Translations under genes and position numbers: made by a program | Origin: Neptuniibacter caesariensis | Lineage (GTDB): Bacteria; Pseudomonadota; Gammaproteobacteria; Pseudomonadales; Balneatricaceae | DNA: 64,000 bases | Assembly: GCF_000153345.1 (NCBI RefSeq) | Contig: NZ_CH724127.1 | Location: forward strand, 75,464-139,463 | Direction: 5' to 3' | Shown here: piece after piece, positions 34,717 to 44,758 of the stretch | Position numbering within the stretch: position 1 is the first letter of the stretch | Layout of the letters: every line of letters begins with the position of its first letter | The notes under the pieces: generated by a model | The model's database searches: none | Told to the model about the DNA's origin: nothing | What the model saw: the letters and a program-made list of their open reading frames with translations, nothing else

Positions 34717-37194
34717 TCAGTCATGGGACTGTGAGCTATTGTTAGGTGTTATAAATTGGCTTTTTTGGATTAACTGTTCAATTTTTGCACTTGGTAGGGG
34801 TTTACTGAAGAAGAAACCCTGAAGCTCTTCACAGGTTTGAGACATTAAAAAACCACGTTGATGGTCGGTTTCAACGCCTTCAGCAATGACCTGCATATTC
34901 AGGCTATGCGCCATGGCTATGATCGCTTGGGTAATTTCTGCACTTTTTGAACTCTGGTCAATATCCCGCACAAAACTTTGATCAATTTTTATCCGGTCAA
35001 TGGGGAACTGTTTAAGATAACTTAAAGATGAATAACCGGTCCCAAAGTCATCTACGGCAATTTTTACACCCAGATCTTTTAGTTGTTGAAGAATCTTTAT
35101 CGTTGCTTCGAAATCCTCAATAAGGATTGATTCGGTTAGCTCAAGCTCAAGTAATTCAGGCGCTAACCGGGCTCTTTCTAAAGTGGATTCTATCGTAGCT
35201 ACCAGATCAGGATTAGCGACTTGCAAAGAAGAGAGGTTAACGGCTATGCGGATATTCTGATTATGGTCACGATTCCATTGAGCAATCTGAAAGCAGGCAG
35301 TGTCCAGTACCCACTCACCAATGCTTTCTATTAAACCTGTTTTTTCCGCTACCGGGATAAACTCAGCCGGAGAAACCATACCCCGTTTGGGGTGATGCCA
35401 GCGAAGTAGTGCTTCTAATCCGATAACCTGGCCGGTATTACTCATGACCTGTGGTTGATAATAGACTTCCAGTTGGTGTTGGGCCAGCGCTTGATGCAGA
35501 TCGTTAATCAGGCTGGATTCGTCAATAATCTGTTCTTTGAATTGTGGTGCGAAGAAACAAAGCCCACGTTTGTGGCTGCTTTTGGCCTGATGCATTGCCG
35601 TGTGCGCGTTACTAAGAAAAGATTCATCATCAGAGGCGTCTTCAGGGAAAATGGCAACGCCGATTGAAGGTTGAAAGAAGAAGTGTTCGCCGTCAAGTTC
35701 GCAGGGGAGCTGGAGAAGCTGCAGGAGCCTTCGTCCAATGTGGTTAATGGTTTCATCGTCAGTTTGGTCTTCAAGCAGGACGGCAAATTCGAGCCCTTCT
35801 AAACGAGCGACGGGAAATTGAAAGTCTACAGCGGTTTGAATCTGATTGGCCGCCATGGTCAGGGCTTTATCGCCAGCGGAGATACCCAAAAGGTTATTCA
35901 CTTCTTTGATACCACTGATCTGGATAATCATTAACCCAATTCGTTGGTTCTGTGATGCGTTCTCGGTCGCCTGCTTCAATTGCTCTTTTAGCATGACGCG
36001 GTTGGGTAGATGAGTAAGCGGGTCAAAATTGAGGCGTTGATAAACTTCTTTATTGAGCCGCTGAATCTGACTCTGTGAAGCGTTATAGCGCCGCCAACTG
36101 AGGAGGGCGAATCCCAGAAACTGAAGTAACAATGCTTCCGTAGGTGGAAACCAGAGTCTTAGTTCCTCAAATAGGGTGATACACAAGCCAATGTTTAAAA
36201 GAATAGCGAACGGCAGGCATAAGGGGTAATAGCGACGGGGCAAGTAACGGGCAATTGGAATTAATGTCGAGAGAAGCACTAACGTTAGTATTGCCTGAGC
36301 CAAAGATGATACCTGGGTAAGGTTTTCATCCTGAATCAGCGCCGCGGTGATGTTAGCGTTTATTTCTACGCCAGGCATCCTTTGATGATTGCTGGATACA
36401 GGCGTACTTAATGCATCACCCACTCCGGTTGCCGTAGCACCAATTAAAACCACTTTATCGGTAATACTTTCTGCGTCTATCTCCCCATCAAGTACGTCAA
36501 TATAGGATAAACGAGGAAAGGTTCCGGCTTCGCCGAAATAGGGAATGAGAAAAGGAGTACTTCTTATCCAGCCAGTACCTTGCGTTGCCAGCGTTTGTGT
36601 CTGTTCCGGTTGCCTTTCCTGGATCTGATTATCATTAAATTCTTTGTACAGGGCATAACCCAGTGCTGGCCATCGGGCATCTCCCAGACCGGCAAATAAA
36701 TAGACTTTCCTACTAATACCATCGATATCAAGCTCGGTGTCTACATGGCCGATAGCGCTGCTATGCATGGCAAGCTGAGGAAGAGGCAGAAGCTCAATTA
36801 GCGATGCGTTTTGATCATTCTTTTCCGGGGCAACCGGAAGTATTACCCTACCATGACGAGCGAGGGCATCAGCAAATTCGGTATCAGACAGAACCGATTC
36901 TTCTTCAGTGAAAAGCACATCAAAACCGATGACTTTAGCTTTATATTCCGTCAGGCGGTCAATTAACTGGGCATGATGGCTGCGTGTCCAAGGCCATCGG
37001 CCAAGGGAAGCAATACTTCGTTCATCAATAGCAACAATGACAACATCGGATGCAAGGGTAGGTGTGTTTAAATTGATCAGGCTATCATAGATGATCAGGT
37101 TGATACGTTGTGTCGCCGAGCTGGAAAAGCCCAGCGCAACAATCAGCAATATCGAGCCAAGAAGCAGTATCTGATGTAGCCGTCTTTTTATCAT
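34717..37194 (-). CDS. CHASE2-GGDEF(degenerate)-EAL membrane protein
   Basis: 825 residues from ATG 37194. N-terminal membrane helix, extracytoplasmic CHASE2 sensor (~35-310: VVIVAIDERSIASLGRWPW, AKVIGFDVLFTEEE, KVVLIGATATGVGD), three membrane helices (~315-380), then GGDEF with active-site EGLEF instead of GGDEF, so no cyclase activity is expected, and an intact EAL domain (GLEALLRW, ELTESILIEDF, VDDFGTGYSSLSYL, KIDQSF, VIAEGVE). Expected c-di-GMP phosphodiesterase controlled by a periplasmic signal. Its start overlaps the stop of the FecR-LysM gene (ATGA), so the periplasmic protein and this receptor are co-translated. Confidence 0.87.
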   Translation of the reverse strand: MIKRRLHQILLLGSILLIVALGFSSSATQRINLIIYDSLINLNTPTLASDVVIVAIDERSIASLGRWPWTRSHHAQLIDRLTEYKAKVIGFDVLFTEEESVLSDTEFADALARHGRVILPVAPEKNDQNASLIELLPLPQLAMHSSAIGHVDTELDIDGISRKVYLFAGLGDARWPALGYALYKEFNDNQIQERQPEQTQTLATQGTGWIRSTPFLIPYFGEAGTFPRLSYIDVLDGEIDAESITDKVVLIGATATGVGDALSTPVSSNHQRMPGVEINANITAALIQDENLTQVSSLAQAILTLVLLSTLIPIARYLPRRYYPLCLPFAILLNIGLCITLFEELRLWFPPTEALLLQFLGFALLSWRRYNASQSQIQRLNKEVYQRLNFDPLTHLPNRVMLKEQLKQATENASQNQRIGLMIIQISGIKEVNNLLGISAGDKALTMAANQIQTAVDFQFPVARLEGLEFAVLLEDQTDDETINHIGRRLLQLLQLPCELDGEHFFFQPSIGVAIFPEDASDDESFLSNAHTAMHQAKSSHKRGLCFFAPQFKEQIIDESSLINDLHQALAQHQLEVYYQPQVMSNTGQVIGLEALLRWHHPKRGMVSPAEFIPVAEKTGLIESIGEWVLDTACFQIAQWNRDHNQNIRIAVNLSSLQVANPDLVATIESTLERARLAPELLELELTESILIEDFEATIKILQQLKDLGVKIAVDDFGTGYSSLSYLKQFPIDRIKIDQSFVRDIDQSSKSAEITQAIIAMAHSLNMQVIAEGVETDHQRGFLMSQTCEELQGFFFSKPLPSAKIEQLIQKSQFITPNNSSQSHD

Positions 37195-38834
37195 AACAAC
37201 AGTATAGTCATTACCGCCGAACCGAAGATATAAATCCAACTATCGCTAGGCGGAGGGCTCAACTCTTGCGTAGTGCCCCAGGCTCCGGCGTACCCATCTT
37301 CAGCCAACGTTCTGACCCGAACATAGCGATAGCCTTCGGGTCTGGGTAAATCAAGTTTGGCTTCACGTACAGTGGTATCGGTGAGGATGTTATCAAATGC
37401 TCGGTCTCGAGCGACTTGAATTTGGTATGTCTGGCCCTGTTTTCCCTCTGACCATGATAAGGAAACATTCGTATCACCTTCCAGAACAGAGGTTTCTGGC
37501 GTCGCAGGAATGGGTTTTACATCGAACTCACGAACATCACTGTAAGGTCCCAATTCGCCATCGGGTGCGAAACTGGCTAGCCGCCAATAGTAGGTTTTTT
37601 CGGGCCTTAACTGATCTGTGGCGAATCTGATATCAGCAACTCTGTTTTTGTCGATAACCTTGTTTGCAAAGTGTGGGTCTGTTGCAACTTCCAGACGATA
37701 GGTTTCAGCATCTGCGGAGCGTGTCCATTCAAGTAGAGGGTTTTCTCCTCGAATGATTGCTTTTTGGGGTGGCGCCATCGGAAAGGGTGGTTGTGGGTGC
37801 GCATTTAGGCGAAATTGAGTAAAGCTGGGCATACCTTCGATGCCCAACTTATCTATTGCACGGATCTGTAGTTGATATTCTCCATCAGGGTAATCAGGAA
37901 GATTCAAACGGTTACGATCAGCAATATTGTCCCAAAGCACAGTACCAAAGACGTTATCTTTAGATATCAGTACTCTGTAAGCTGCTGAAGAAGGTACTTT
38001 TTGCCAAAATAATTCGTAGCCGACCTGTTCAATAGGTTCGGGTATTGCAGCTACTTCTGGTGCGGGCAGAAGCTTTCTGGGTTTAAGCGGTGCTTTATTC
38101 TTCTCAACTTTAGTCCCGTAACCTGAGCGGATCAGGCGAGTTTTATTGGCTCCGCTGACCTTAACCCGGCCTTCTAATACCTCAATACGGGCGCTTCCTT
38201 TCTCAGTTGAGTAGGTGGTACGAAATTCGGTGCCTCTGACTGCGGTTATCGCCGATGGGGTATGGATCTCAAGGCGAGCACCACTTCCAACCTGGGGTTG
38301 TGCCTGGGTTTCTACATTGCCAGATATTAATCTAACCCGACTGTCGACCATCCCTGTTTCACCATATTTACTAAGGTGATTGAAGCTAATGTGGGTGCTT
38401 TGCTGAATTACGACTTCACTGGCATCGGCAAAACGAATCATGGCACTGGCATTATTTAAGGTTGTTAGCTCATCCCCCAAAGATAGTTTGTCGCCAATCT
38501 GCGCAAACTGTTCTTCAGGGCTTTTTGCTGTTCTTATTTTAACCCGGCCTTGAATATCAACTATTTCGGCCGTAGCGGGTTCACTTTTAATCCAGGCGAG
38601 TGGAATCCGCAGTTTAGTATTAACAGGGATTCGTTTTGGATCAGCGACATTGTTAATCTTTTGTAACTGCTTCCAGTAGGAGGTCTTCTTAAGATGTTTT
38701 TCACTGAACTCCGACAAAGTGTCGCCATCAACGACAGAGTAGACCCATTCTTGTGCCTGTAGTTGCTGCGGTGCCATAACTGACAAGATGAAAAACGTTG
38801 AAAACAACAGTGCATTTCTTATTGAGACATCCAT
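37191..38834 (-). CDS. LysM-FecR periplasmic protein with Fn3-like repeats
   Basis: 547 residues. Signal peptide 1-27 (ends LQAQE), LysM ~30-78 (YSVVDGDTLSEFSEKHL ... NTKLRIP), FecR-type beta domain ~88-245 (AEIVDIQGRVKIRT, RLEIHTPSAITAVRGTEFRT, IEVLEGRVKVSG), then three Fn3-like repeats (250-520) each ending YxLxVxxD/W-type strands, and a short hydrophobic C-terminus that may anchor it. LysM suggests binding to peptidoglycan. FecR-CHASE2 gene pairs are common and suggest that this protein delivers an envelope signal to the CHASE2 receptor encoded next. Function beyond that is inference. Confidence 0.82.
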   Translation of the reverse strand: MDVSIRNALLFSTFFILSVMAPQQLQAQEWVYSVVDGDTLSEFSEKHLKKTSYWKQLQKINNVADPKRIPVNTKLRIPLAWIKSEPATAEIVDIQGRVKIRTAKSPEEQFAQIGDKLSLGDELTTLNNASAMIRFADASEVVIQQSTHISFNHLSKYGETGMVDSRVRLISGNVETQAQPQVGSGARLEIHTPSAITAVRGTEFRTTYSTEKGSARIEVLEGRVKVSGANKTRLIRSGYGTKVEKNKAPLKPRKLLPAPEVAAIPEPIEQVGYELFWQKVPSSAAYRVLISKDNVFGTVLWDNIADRNRLNLPDYPDGEYQLQIRAIDKLGIEGMPSFTQFRLNAHPQPPFPMAPPQKAIIRGENPLLEWTRSADAETYRLEVATDPHFANKVIDKNRVADIRFATDQLRPEKTYYWRLASFAPDGELGPYSDVREFDVKPIPATPETSVLEGDTNVSLSWSEGKQGQTYQIQVARDRAFDNILTDTTVREAKLDLPRPEGYRYVRVRTLAEDGYAGAWGTTQELSPPPSDSWIYIFGSAVMTILLL

Positions 38835-39065
38835 GACAATTCCCTTTCATACATCTTGAATAAGCGTAGTGTATATTTGCTTGCTGCGCAGCAAAAAAGC
38901 AGGTGATAATTCATTAGCTGGTTTGTGTCGATCTCTGCTTTATTGGCTATTGATAATAATGTCAGGGATTTACAACCTTATTAATTTTGCAGTGATGGCT
39001 ACTAAGCCGTGTGTTAATTTATCAATCGCTTCTGATAATCTCTTATTCCCCCTCAGGGTTTGACT

Positions 39066-39896
39066 ATGAATGCAGATTCTCGACCACTATCTACATCGGC
39101 ACTGGCTAAAGCGTTGGGTAAGACGACCCGACAAATGTTTAGTGAGCTTGAGTCTTTAGGCTGGATCTTACGTAAAGATGATAGCTGGATGCTTACGAGC
39201 AAAGGTGAGTTTGAAGGGGGCAATTATCGAGAGAGCCAAAAGTTTGGGCGCTATATTATCTGGCCGGTTACTGTTGCTAAACATAAGGCGTTGACCAATC
39301 CGAATGCTGGGCTGATATCGCTACACAAAATTGCTAAACATTTTCAGCTGGCAGACAAATACGCGACAAGACTCATTAGCGAGTTAGGCTGGATAAAGCC
39401 GGAAAGAAAGGGATGGGTATTAACCCCGAAGGGGGAAAGTACAGGCGGATTATTACGTGAAGATAGCAAAACAGGTGTGCCCTATGTGCTCTGGCCTGAG
39501 GATATATTGGATAACAAAGCCCTTAGTGACAGGGTAGATGAATTAACTGCAAAATCTGCCAATGGACGGTATCTGTGTTGCGATGGCCATCAAGTCTTTT
39601 CAGCGGCTTGTCGAGATATTGATAACTGGTTATACCTGTCAGGGATTGCCCACGCAGTAAAACGAAAGTTATCTGATGAAGGTGAACAGTATGCTGATTT
39701 CTATCTCCCCACTTATCAGATCTATATCGAGTACTGGGGGGAGCAGGTAGTGGGCGAGGATTTGGCTCGTAAAATGAAGCGCAGAGATTACTATCAAAAG
39801 TACCAGCACATGGTAATTGAGATTTCCGATGAGGATCTGAAGGACCTTGAAACGTCATTACCCCGTCTTCTTCTTAAGCTGGGTGTCGAAATCTAG
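39066..39896 (+). CDS. two-repeat DNA-binding protein with PD-(D/E)XK-like C-terminus
   Basis: 276 residues from ATG 39066 (AGGG 8 nt upstream). Residues ~5-65 and ~85-150 are an internal duplication, each a winged-helix-like unit ending in a wing and the same tail: LSTSALAKALGKT ... LTSKGEFEGGNYRES ... YIIWP and ISLHKIAKHFQLA ... LTPKGESTGGLLRED ... YVLWP. The C-terminal part (~165-275) has D-x-YLPTYQIYIEYWG followed by lysine-rich MKRRDYYQKY and an IEISDEDL strand, resembling the acidic/lysine core of PD-(D/E)XK nucleases. Similar proteins are sometimes misannotated as glycerol kinase. No modification partner is nearby. Biological role unknown. Confidence 0.6.
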   Translation: MNADSRPLSTSALAKALGKTTRQMFSELESLGWILRKDDSWMLTSKGEFEGGNYRESQKFGRYIIWPVTVAKHKALTNPNAGLISLHKIAKHFQLADKYATRLISELGWIKPERKGWVLTPKGESTGGLLREDSKTGVPYVLWPEDILDNKALSDRVDELTAKSANGRYLCCDGHQVFSAACRDIDNWLYLSGIAHAVKRKLSDEGEQYADFYLPTYQIYIEYWGEQVVGEDLARKMKRRDYYQKYQHMVIEISDEDLKDLETSLPRLLLKLGVEI

Positions 39897-40061
39897 ACCT
39901 TTAATGAAGGGCAGCTTAAATATTATCAATCTATAATACTCTGGAGGTTGTCATCGCTTAGTTGATAAGAGAGTATGTTTACCAAGTGGCTGACGATCAA
40001 AGAATAAAAACTAAGCTGTTGCTACTATATCTGCTGTATTGGCCAGGAGCCGAAGTATTTA

Positions 40062-42500
40062 ATGACTGATACTTTTATCATCAAGAACCGTTTAGCTTTC
40101 AGGTTGGCTAAATATACGGTCTTCATTGCCTTTCTGATCGGCTTTGTTTTGGGAACAGCCCAGGTTCTTGAGGATTTTCAGGAGCAGGACAGCCAGTTAG
40201 ACGAAACCATCGATAAAATTCTTGATGCCAGTAAGCCCCCAGCCATCCGCGCTGTGCATACACTTGACCAGGCGTTAGCTCAGGAAGTGGTGTTTGGTCT
40301 TATTCAATATCCCTTTATCATCAAGGCAAAAATCACGGATGAACTAGGCGAAGTGTTGGCAGAGCAGACAGCCTCCGTCAGCCGAACCCAGACCAAGTGG
40401 ATTACCGAAGCTATATCGGAACATCAGAAACAGTACCTTCTCGATCTTAAAGCGCCGGAGTATGCCAATATCGAGCCAGGCAAACTACTTGTTGTTATCG
40501 ATCAGGATCAGGCGTTACAACCATTCTATGAGCGAGCTCTAGCTGTATTACTCTCTGGTATTGTCAGAAATGTTCTTCTGGCCATCTTTATGATTGCCAT
40601 TTTTCATGTGGTTTTAACTAAACCGCTTGCCTTGCTTGCTAAGCAGTTTTTTGAGCTTGACCCGACAAAAAACCGCGGTAAAAGCTTTTCCGTACCTAAA
40701 GAGCATAAAGAAACCGAGCTAGGCCTTTTATGTAGTTCAGGTAATGAATTTGTGGAAACGGTTCAGCAACTATTGATTGAAAACCGTGAGAATCACCATG
40801 CGCTGGAGCGCAGTGAAAACAGCTTGAAGCAATTGATCAATCGGGTGCCGCAGTTAATTCTAGCGGTGAACTCAGAGGGTATCGTTCTATTTTGTAATCG
40901 TAAGTTTGCTGAATTCTATAGCTGCCGAATTGATGAGGTTGCAGGTTTAAGTTTGTTGCAGTTACATAACGTCGATCATGAGGTAGAAGAGTTAAATCAG
41001 ATCCGGCGCAGTGTAGAAGTTAATCAAACAGAAGAGGCTGTGACCGATTTTATATGGTCTAGTCAGACGGGTAAAAAGCTGCATTTCTCAATTACTGCAG
41101 CACCTTTTGTTTATTTCTCTGAACCCGCAACGCTTTTTGTCGCGACCGATATCTCTGAGCAGAAGATGGTTCAGGACCATATCAGTTACATGGCCAACCA
41201 CGATACGCTGACCGGATTACCTAACCGCGCGCTACTCAATGATCGATTGGAGCAGGCTCTGGCGGCAAGCAGACGAAGTGGCGACCTGAATGCTTTGATG
41301 TTTATCGACCTGGATCATTTTAAAAATATCAATGATTCGTTGGGGCATGGTGTTGGCGATCTGTTACTCAAGAAAGTCGCCGAGATATTGATCAATGAAG
41401 TACGTTCCTGCGATACGGTTGCCCGTTTGGGAGGAGATGAGTTTGTTATTTTATTGCAGGCTTTTCAATCCGACGTGGATCAGGTAACGCAGGATGTAGA
41501 AAGAGTTTGTCATAAGCTCCTGACTATCCTGTCGCAGCCCATTGAAGTAAAGCAGCACCAACTACGAATTGGTGCCAGTATTGGCGTTGTTCTTTTCCCT
41601 ATGGCTGATAAGACCTTGGATGATCTTATGCGCTTTGCTGATACAGCGATGTACCATGCTAAAGAAAATGGCCGTAATGGATTTGCGTTTTACCATCAAG
41701 CCATGTCTCTGGCAGTTGAAAAACAGCAGAATATGGAGAGCGAGTTACATCAGGCGATTGAAGAGGAACAGTTCTGTGTCCATTACCAGCCGTTGGTGAG
41801 CGTTGGTGGTGAAATTATTGGTTTTGAAGCGCTGTTGCGTTGGCAGCATCCTGAGAAAGGCTTGATGCCACCGGCTGAGTTTATTCCTAGCCTGGAAGTC
41901 AGTGGCTTAATTGTTCCTGTCAGTAATTGGTTGCTTGGTCACTGTAGCCGGCAAATTGTAAAATGGAAGGAAACGGGGTTTTGGCAACCAGATTGGTATG
42001 TTTCAGTGAATATCAGTCCGCTACAGTTCTATCAGGCGGATATGGTTCCGACGATGCAGCAAGCGATCAGCGAGGGTGGTGCTCACTTAACGGATATCTG
42101 CCTTGAGATTACAGAAACAGTAGCGATTGAAAACATTGAGTTTGCAGTAAACCGACTGAAAGTGATTCGTGAATTAGGGATGATGATCGCGTTAGATGAC
42201 TTTGGGACGGGGTATTCCTCACTGAGTTATCTCAAAGATCTGCCGATAGATATCGTAAAAATCGACCGCTCCTTCGTGCAAGAGCTAGGACAGAAGAGTA
42301 AAAGTCAGTCTATTGTCGAAGCGGTAACGAATATCGCCCGGGCCTATGAACTTAAAGTGGTGGCGGAAGGTATAGAAAGTCACGACCAGCTTATGCTGGC
42401 GCATAATATCGGTTGCGATATTTTCCAGGGCTTCTTTATTGAACGTCCACAGGTTGCTGAAAAGCTCAAACGAACATATTTGACCCGGGATCTTTCCTAA
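40062..42500 (+). CDS. membrane PAS-GGDEF-EAL protein
   Basis: 812 residues. TM1 ~15-37, periplasmic sensor ~38-160, TM2 ~165-187, short linker, PAS ~255-370, GGDEF ~380-545 and EAL ~560-805. The GGDEF site is intact (RLGGDEFVILL) with an I-site RSCD five residues upstream; the EAL site is also intact (GFEALLRW, EITETVAIEN, LDDFGTGYSSLSYL, KIDRSFV, VAEGIES). It could therefore be bifunctional, the net direction set by the sensory domains. AGGAG lies 12 nt before the ATG, rather far. It converges on the next GGDEF gene with overlapping stop codons (42497-42500). Confidence 0.87.
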   Translation: MTDTFIIKNRLAFRLAKYTVFIAFLIGFVLGTAQVLEDFQEQDSQLDETIDKILDASKPPAIRAVHTLDQALAQEVVFGLIQYPFIIKAKITDELGEVLAEQTASVSRTQTKWITEAISEHQKQYLLDLKAPEYANIEPGKLLVVIDQDQALQPFYERALAVLLSGIVRNVLLAIFMIAIFHVVLTKPLALLAKQFFELDPTKNRGKSFSVPKEHKETELGLLCSSGNEFVETVQQLLIENRENHHALERSENSLKQLINRVPQLILAVNSEGIVLFCNRKFAEFYSCRIDEVAGLSLLQLHNVDHEVEELNQIRRSVEVNQTEEAVTDFIWSSQTGKKLHFSITAAPFVYFSEPATLFVATDISEQKMVQDHISYMANHDTLTGLPNRALLNDRLEQALAASRRSGDLNALMFIDLDHFKNINDSLGHGVGDLLLKKVAEILINEVRSCDTVARLGGDEFVILLQAFQSDVDQVTQDVERVCHKLLTILSQPIEVKQHQLRIGASIGVVLFPMADKTLDDLMRFADTAMYHAKENGRNGFAFYHQAMSLAVEKQQNMESELHQAIEEEQFCVHYQPLVSVGGEIIGFEALLRWQHPEKGLMPPAEFIPSLEVSGLIVPVSNWLLGHCSRQIVKWKETGFWQPDWYVSVNISPLQFYQADMVPTMQQAISEGGAHLTDICLEITETVAIENIEFAVNRLKVIRELGMMIALDDFGTGYSSLSYLKDLPIDIVKIDRSFVQELGQKSKSQSIVEAVTNIARAYELKVVAEGIESHDQLMLAHNIGCDIFQGFFIERPQVAEKLKRTYLTRDLS

Positions 42501-44515
42501 TTATCTAGTAATGATTCTTTACTTTGTATGCTGTCCAGCTCAGCAATACGGTAACAGGATTTGCCTTCGCGCTTGGCTTCAAGCATCAGCATATCAGCTG
42601 CTTTCAAAAGTGCGTCACGGCTCTCAAGATTGTCTCTGGATATTGCAACCCCGACACTAACGCCTAACTGGCACTCTACATTTTCCAGATGAATCGGTTG
42701 TTTTAAGTTTCTGACAATACGTGATGCAATCTCTTTGAGTCGTTGAATGCTGTCGGGATTACGAATCAGAATAACAAACTCATCACCGCCGATGCGGGCT
42801 AAAGTGTCAGATTGACGCAGCATCTGAGTGAGTCGATTACTTATCCTCTTGAGTACCTCATCACCGACTTCATGGCCTAATCTATCGTTGATCGGTTTAA
42901 AGTTATCTAAATCAAGGTAAAACACGGCCACCGTTTCATGCTGCTCTCTTGCATAAATAAGCGCACTCTCTAACTGCTGCATTAAATTACGCCGGTTGTA
43001 CAAACCGGTAAGGGGATCATGATCAGCCATATGCTGAACACGGTTCTCAGCAGAATTTCTTTTAAGCTGCGAGAGGGTATAGAGGTAGGTACCAATGCCG
43101 CTTACTAAGGCCAGTAAAGCACATACCAGCATGAATAGATGGAGCTTCTGCAGACTAAGCTGGGTGATGACCGAATTATCGATCTTGGTCATCAATGTCC
43201 AGATCGGCCACGTAAAAGGAGCTTGTTCAAAGCTCTGTATCCTTTGATGGTCACTGAGCTTAACCTTATGGAAAATATACGCACCTTCTTCTGTTCTGAG
43301 ATGGCCGCTCGAATGTTGCTGGATCTGTTTCCAAAGGGTAGGTGATTTTTGCGCCAGACTATCAGTTAACTCATCACTAAACATAAAGGCCCACTTAGGG
43401 GGTGTTTGCATATCCCCATGCATCCAGAAGCCCTGTTGGTTCAATAGATTTATCTGGCCTTTGCTTAACTCATTTGCATCGTCCAGATATTGTAGGAGAT
43501 GCTCAGCCATCAGATTGATAACAATAAGCCCGAGGAATCTTCCGTGCTCATCTTTAACCGGAGTTGCAATGCGAGTGATGGGTTTGTGGGGGAGTTCAAT
43601 TTCACCAAATTCAACGTTCAGGTCCAGCGGAGAAATATAAACCTTTCCGTGATCCAAACGGCCAGTTTCAGGGACATAATAACGGTCTTGTTTATATTGA
43701 AGTTGGTCTTCGGGTACCGCTTCTGCATGGTGTAGGCCTTTATTTACACGAATGCGCTCATATCCATCGGCATCTATAAAACGGATCTGGTCATAGCTTT
43801 GCTTGGTCTGAACTACATTGCTGAATTCAAGTTTAACCTCTTCTATCGAAAGATGGTCGCCGCCCAGGTGGCGGATAAAATCAGGTTGTGTTGCCAGGGT
43901 TAATGTATCCAGCACCGCCTCAGATATTCGATAGGTAAGTGTCTTATCAATAAGCGCTAACTGCTCAGCTTCATAATCAAGCAGCTCAGTTGTGAGCCTT
44001 CGCTCTTCCTGCTGATAGATATTGGCGACAAATCCAAGTAATAAACTCATCGCAAACAGATAGGAGGTGCTATAGCGCACTTCGATACGATTAAGAAAAC
44101 GGGTGATTTTATGCTGGCTAGGCGCTAACACATAAATATAAACAGCGATTGAGCTGATGGTTGCAAAGAGCAAGGCCTTGATAGGCTGCCATTGCTGAGG
44201 GAATAACTGCTCCATCTGAAAAATACTGAAAAGCAGAACAAGTAGTAGCTCAATGCCAAAAACCGACAGACCCAGCTGTAGATAGAGCCATTCACGGGTT
44301 CGCTTTTTATGCCTTATTCTTCCTCCTACGGCGAGGATAAATCGAAGTAACAGGAGCGAGAGAAGGGCTTGTAGCGATGCATTAACCACGGCCTCAAACC
44401 AAAACAAGCGATGCCCACTGAAAACCGTTGGGATGACCTGAGAGACAACTGATTCGGCAATAAATAAGCCAAAAAACAGAATAGAGACCGTTAGAATACT
44501 GCTGGTATTTTTCAT
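42497..44515 (-). CDS. membrane GGDEF diguanylate cyclase
   Basis: 672 residues. About five N-terminal membrane helices (1-165), then a Cache-like extracytoplasmic domain ~170-455 (QPDFIRHLGGDHLSIEEVK, YDQIRFIDADGYERIRVN), a further membrane helix ~470-490 and a C-terminal GGDEF domain with DPLTGLYNRRNL, active GGDEF in ARIGGDEFVILI and I-site RQSD five residues before it. Expected to produce c-di-GMP in response to an external small molecule, with product inhibition. The five-helix front end is unusual for a cyclase and may sense the membrane state. Confidence 0.85.
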   Translation of the reverse strand: MKNTSSILTVSILFFGLFIAESVVSQVIPTVFSGHRLFWFEAVVNASLQALLSLLLLRFILAVGGRIRHKKRTREWLYLQLGLSVFGIELLLVLLFSIFQMEQLFPQQWQPIKALLFATISSIAVYIYVLAPSQHKITRFLNRIEVRYSTSYLFAMSLLLGFVANIYQQEERRLTTELLDYEAEQLALIDKTLTYRISEAVLDTLTLATQPDFIRHLGGDHLSIEEVKLEFSNVVQTKQSYDQIRFIDADGYERIRVNKGLHHAEAVPEDQLQYKQDRYYVPETGRLDHGKVYISPLDLNVEFGEIELPHKPITRIATPVKDEHGRFLGLIVINLMAEHLLQYLDDANELSKGQINLLNQQGFWMHGDMQTPPKWAFMFSDELTDSLAQKSPTLWKQIQQHSSGHLRTEEGAYIFHKVKLSDHQRIQSFEQAPFTWPIWTLMTKIDNSVITQLSLQKLHLFMLVCALLALVSGIGTYLYTLSQLKRNSAENRVQHMADHDPLTGLYNRRNLMQQLESALIYAREQHETVAVFYLDLDNFKPINDRLGHEVGDEVLKRISNRLTQMLRQSDTLARIGGDEFVILIRNPDSIQRLKEIASRIVRNLKQPIHLENVECQLGVSVGVAISRDNLESRDALLKAADMLMLEAKREGKSCYRIAELDSIQSKESLLDN

Positions 44516-44758
44516 TATCGTTATAGGTGTGCAAGTACCGTTGATCGGTATCTATTTATATTAGGAGAATGTTAAGTTAATTAACAAAGCGGCGAATACT
44601 ACCAAAGCTTTTGTTTAAAAACTAGTCAGCTGACGACTGTGCTACAAGGTGAGTAAAATCAATGAAAAGCTGTGTGAACTTATAGTTATATTTTACCTAG
44701 ATTTCCAAGGTTTACTTAGCATTCGACTATGCTTAGGTTGGGCGTCAGAGGAAGGGTT

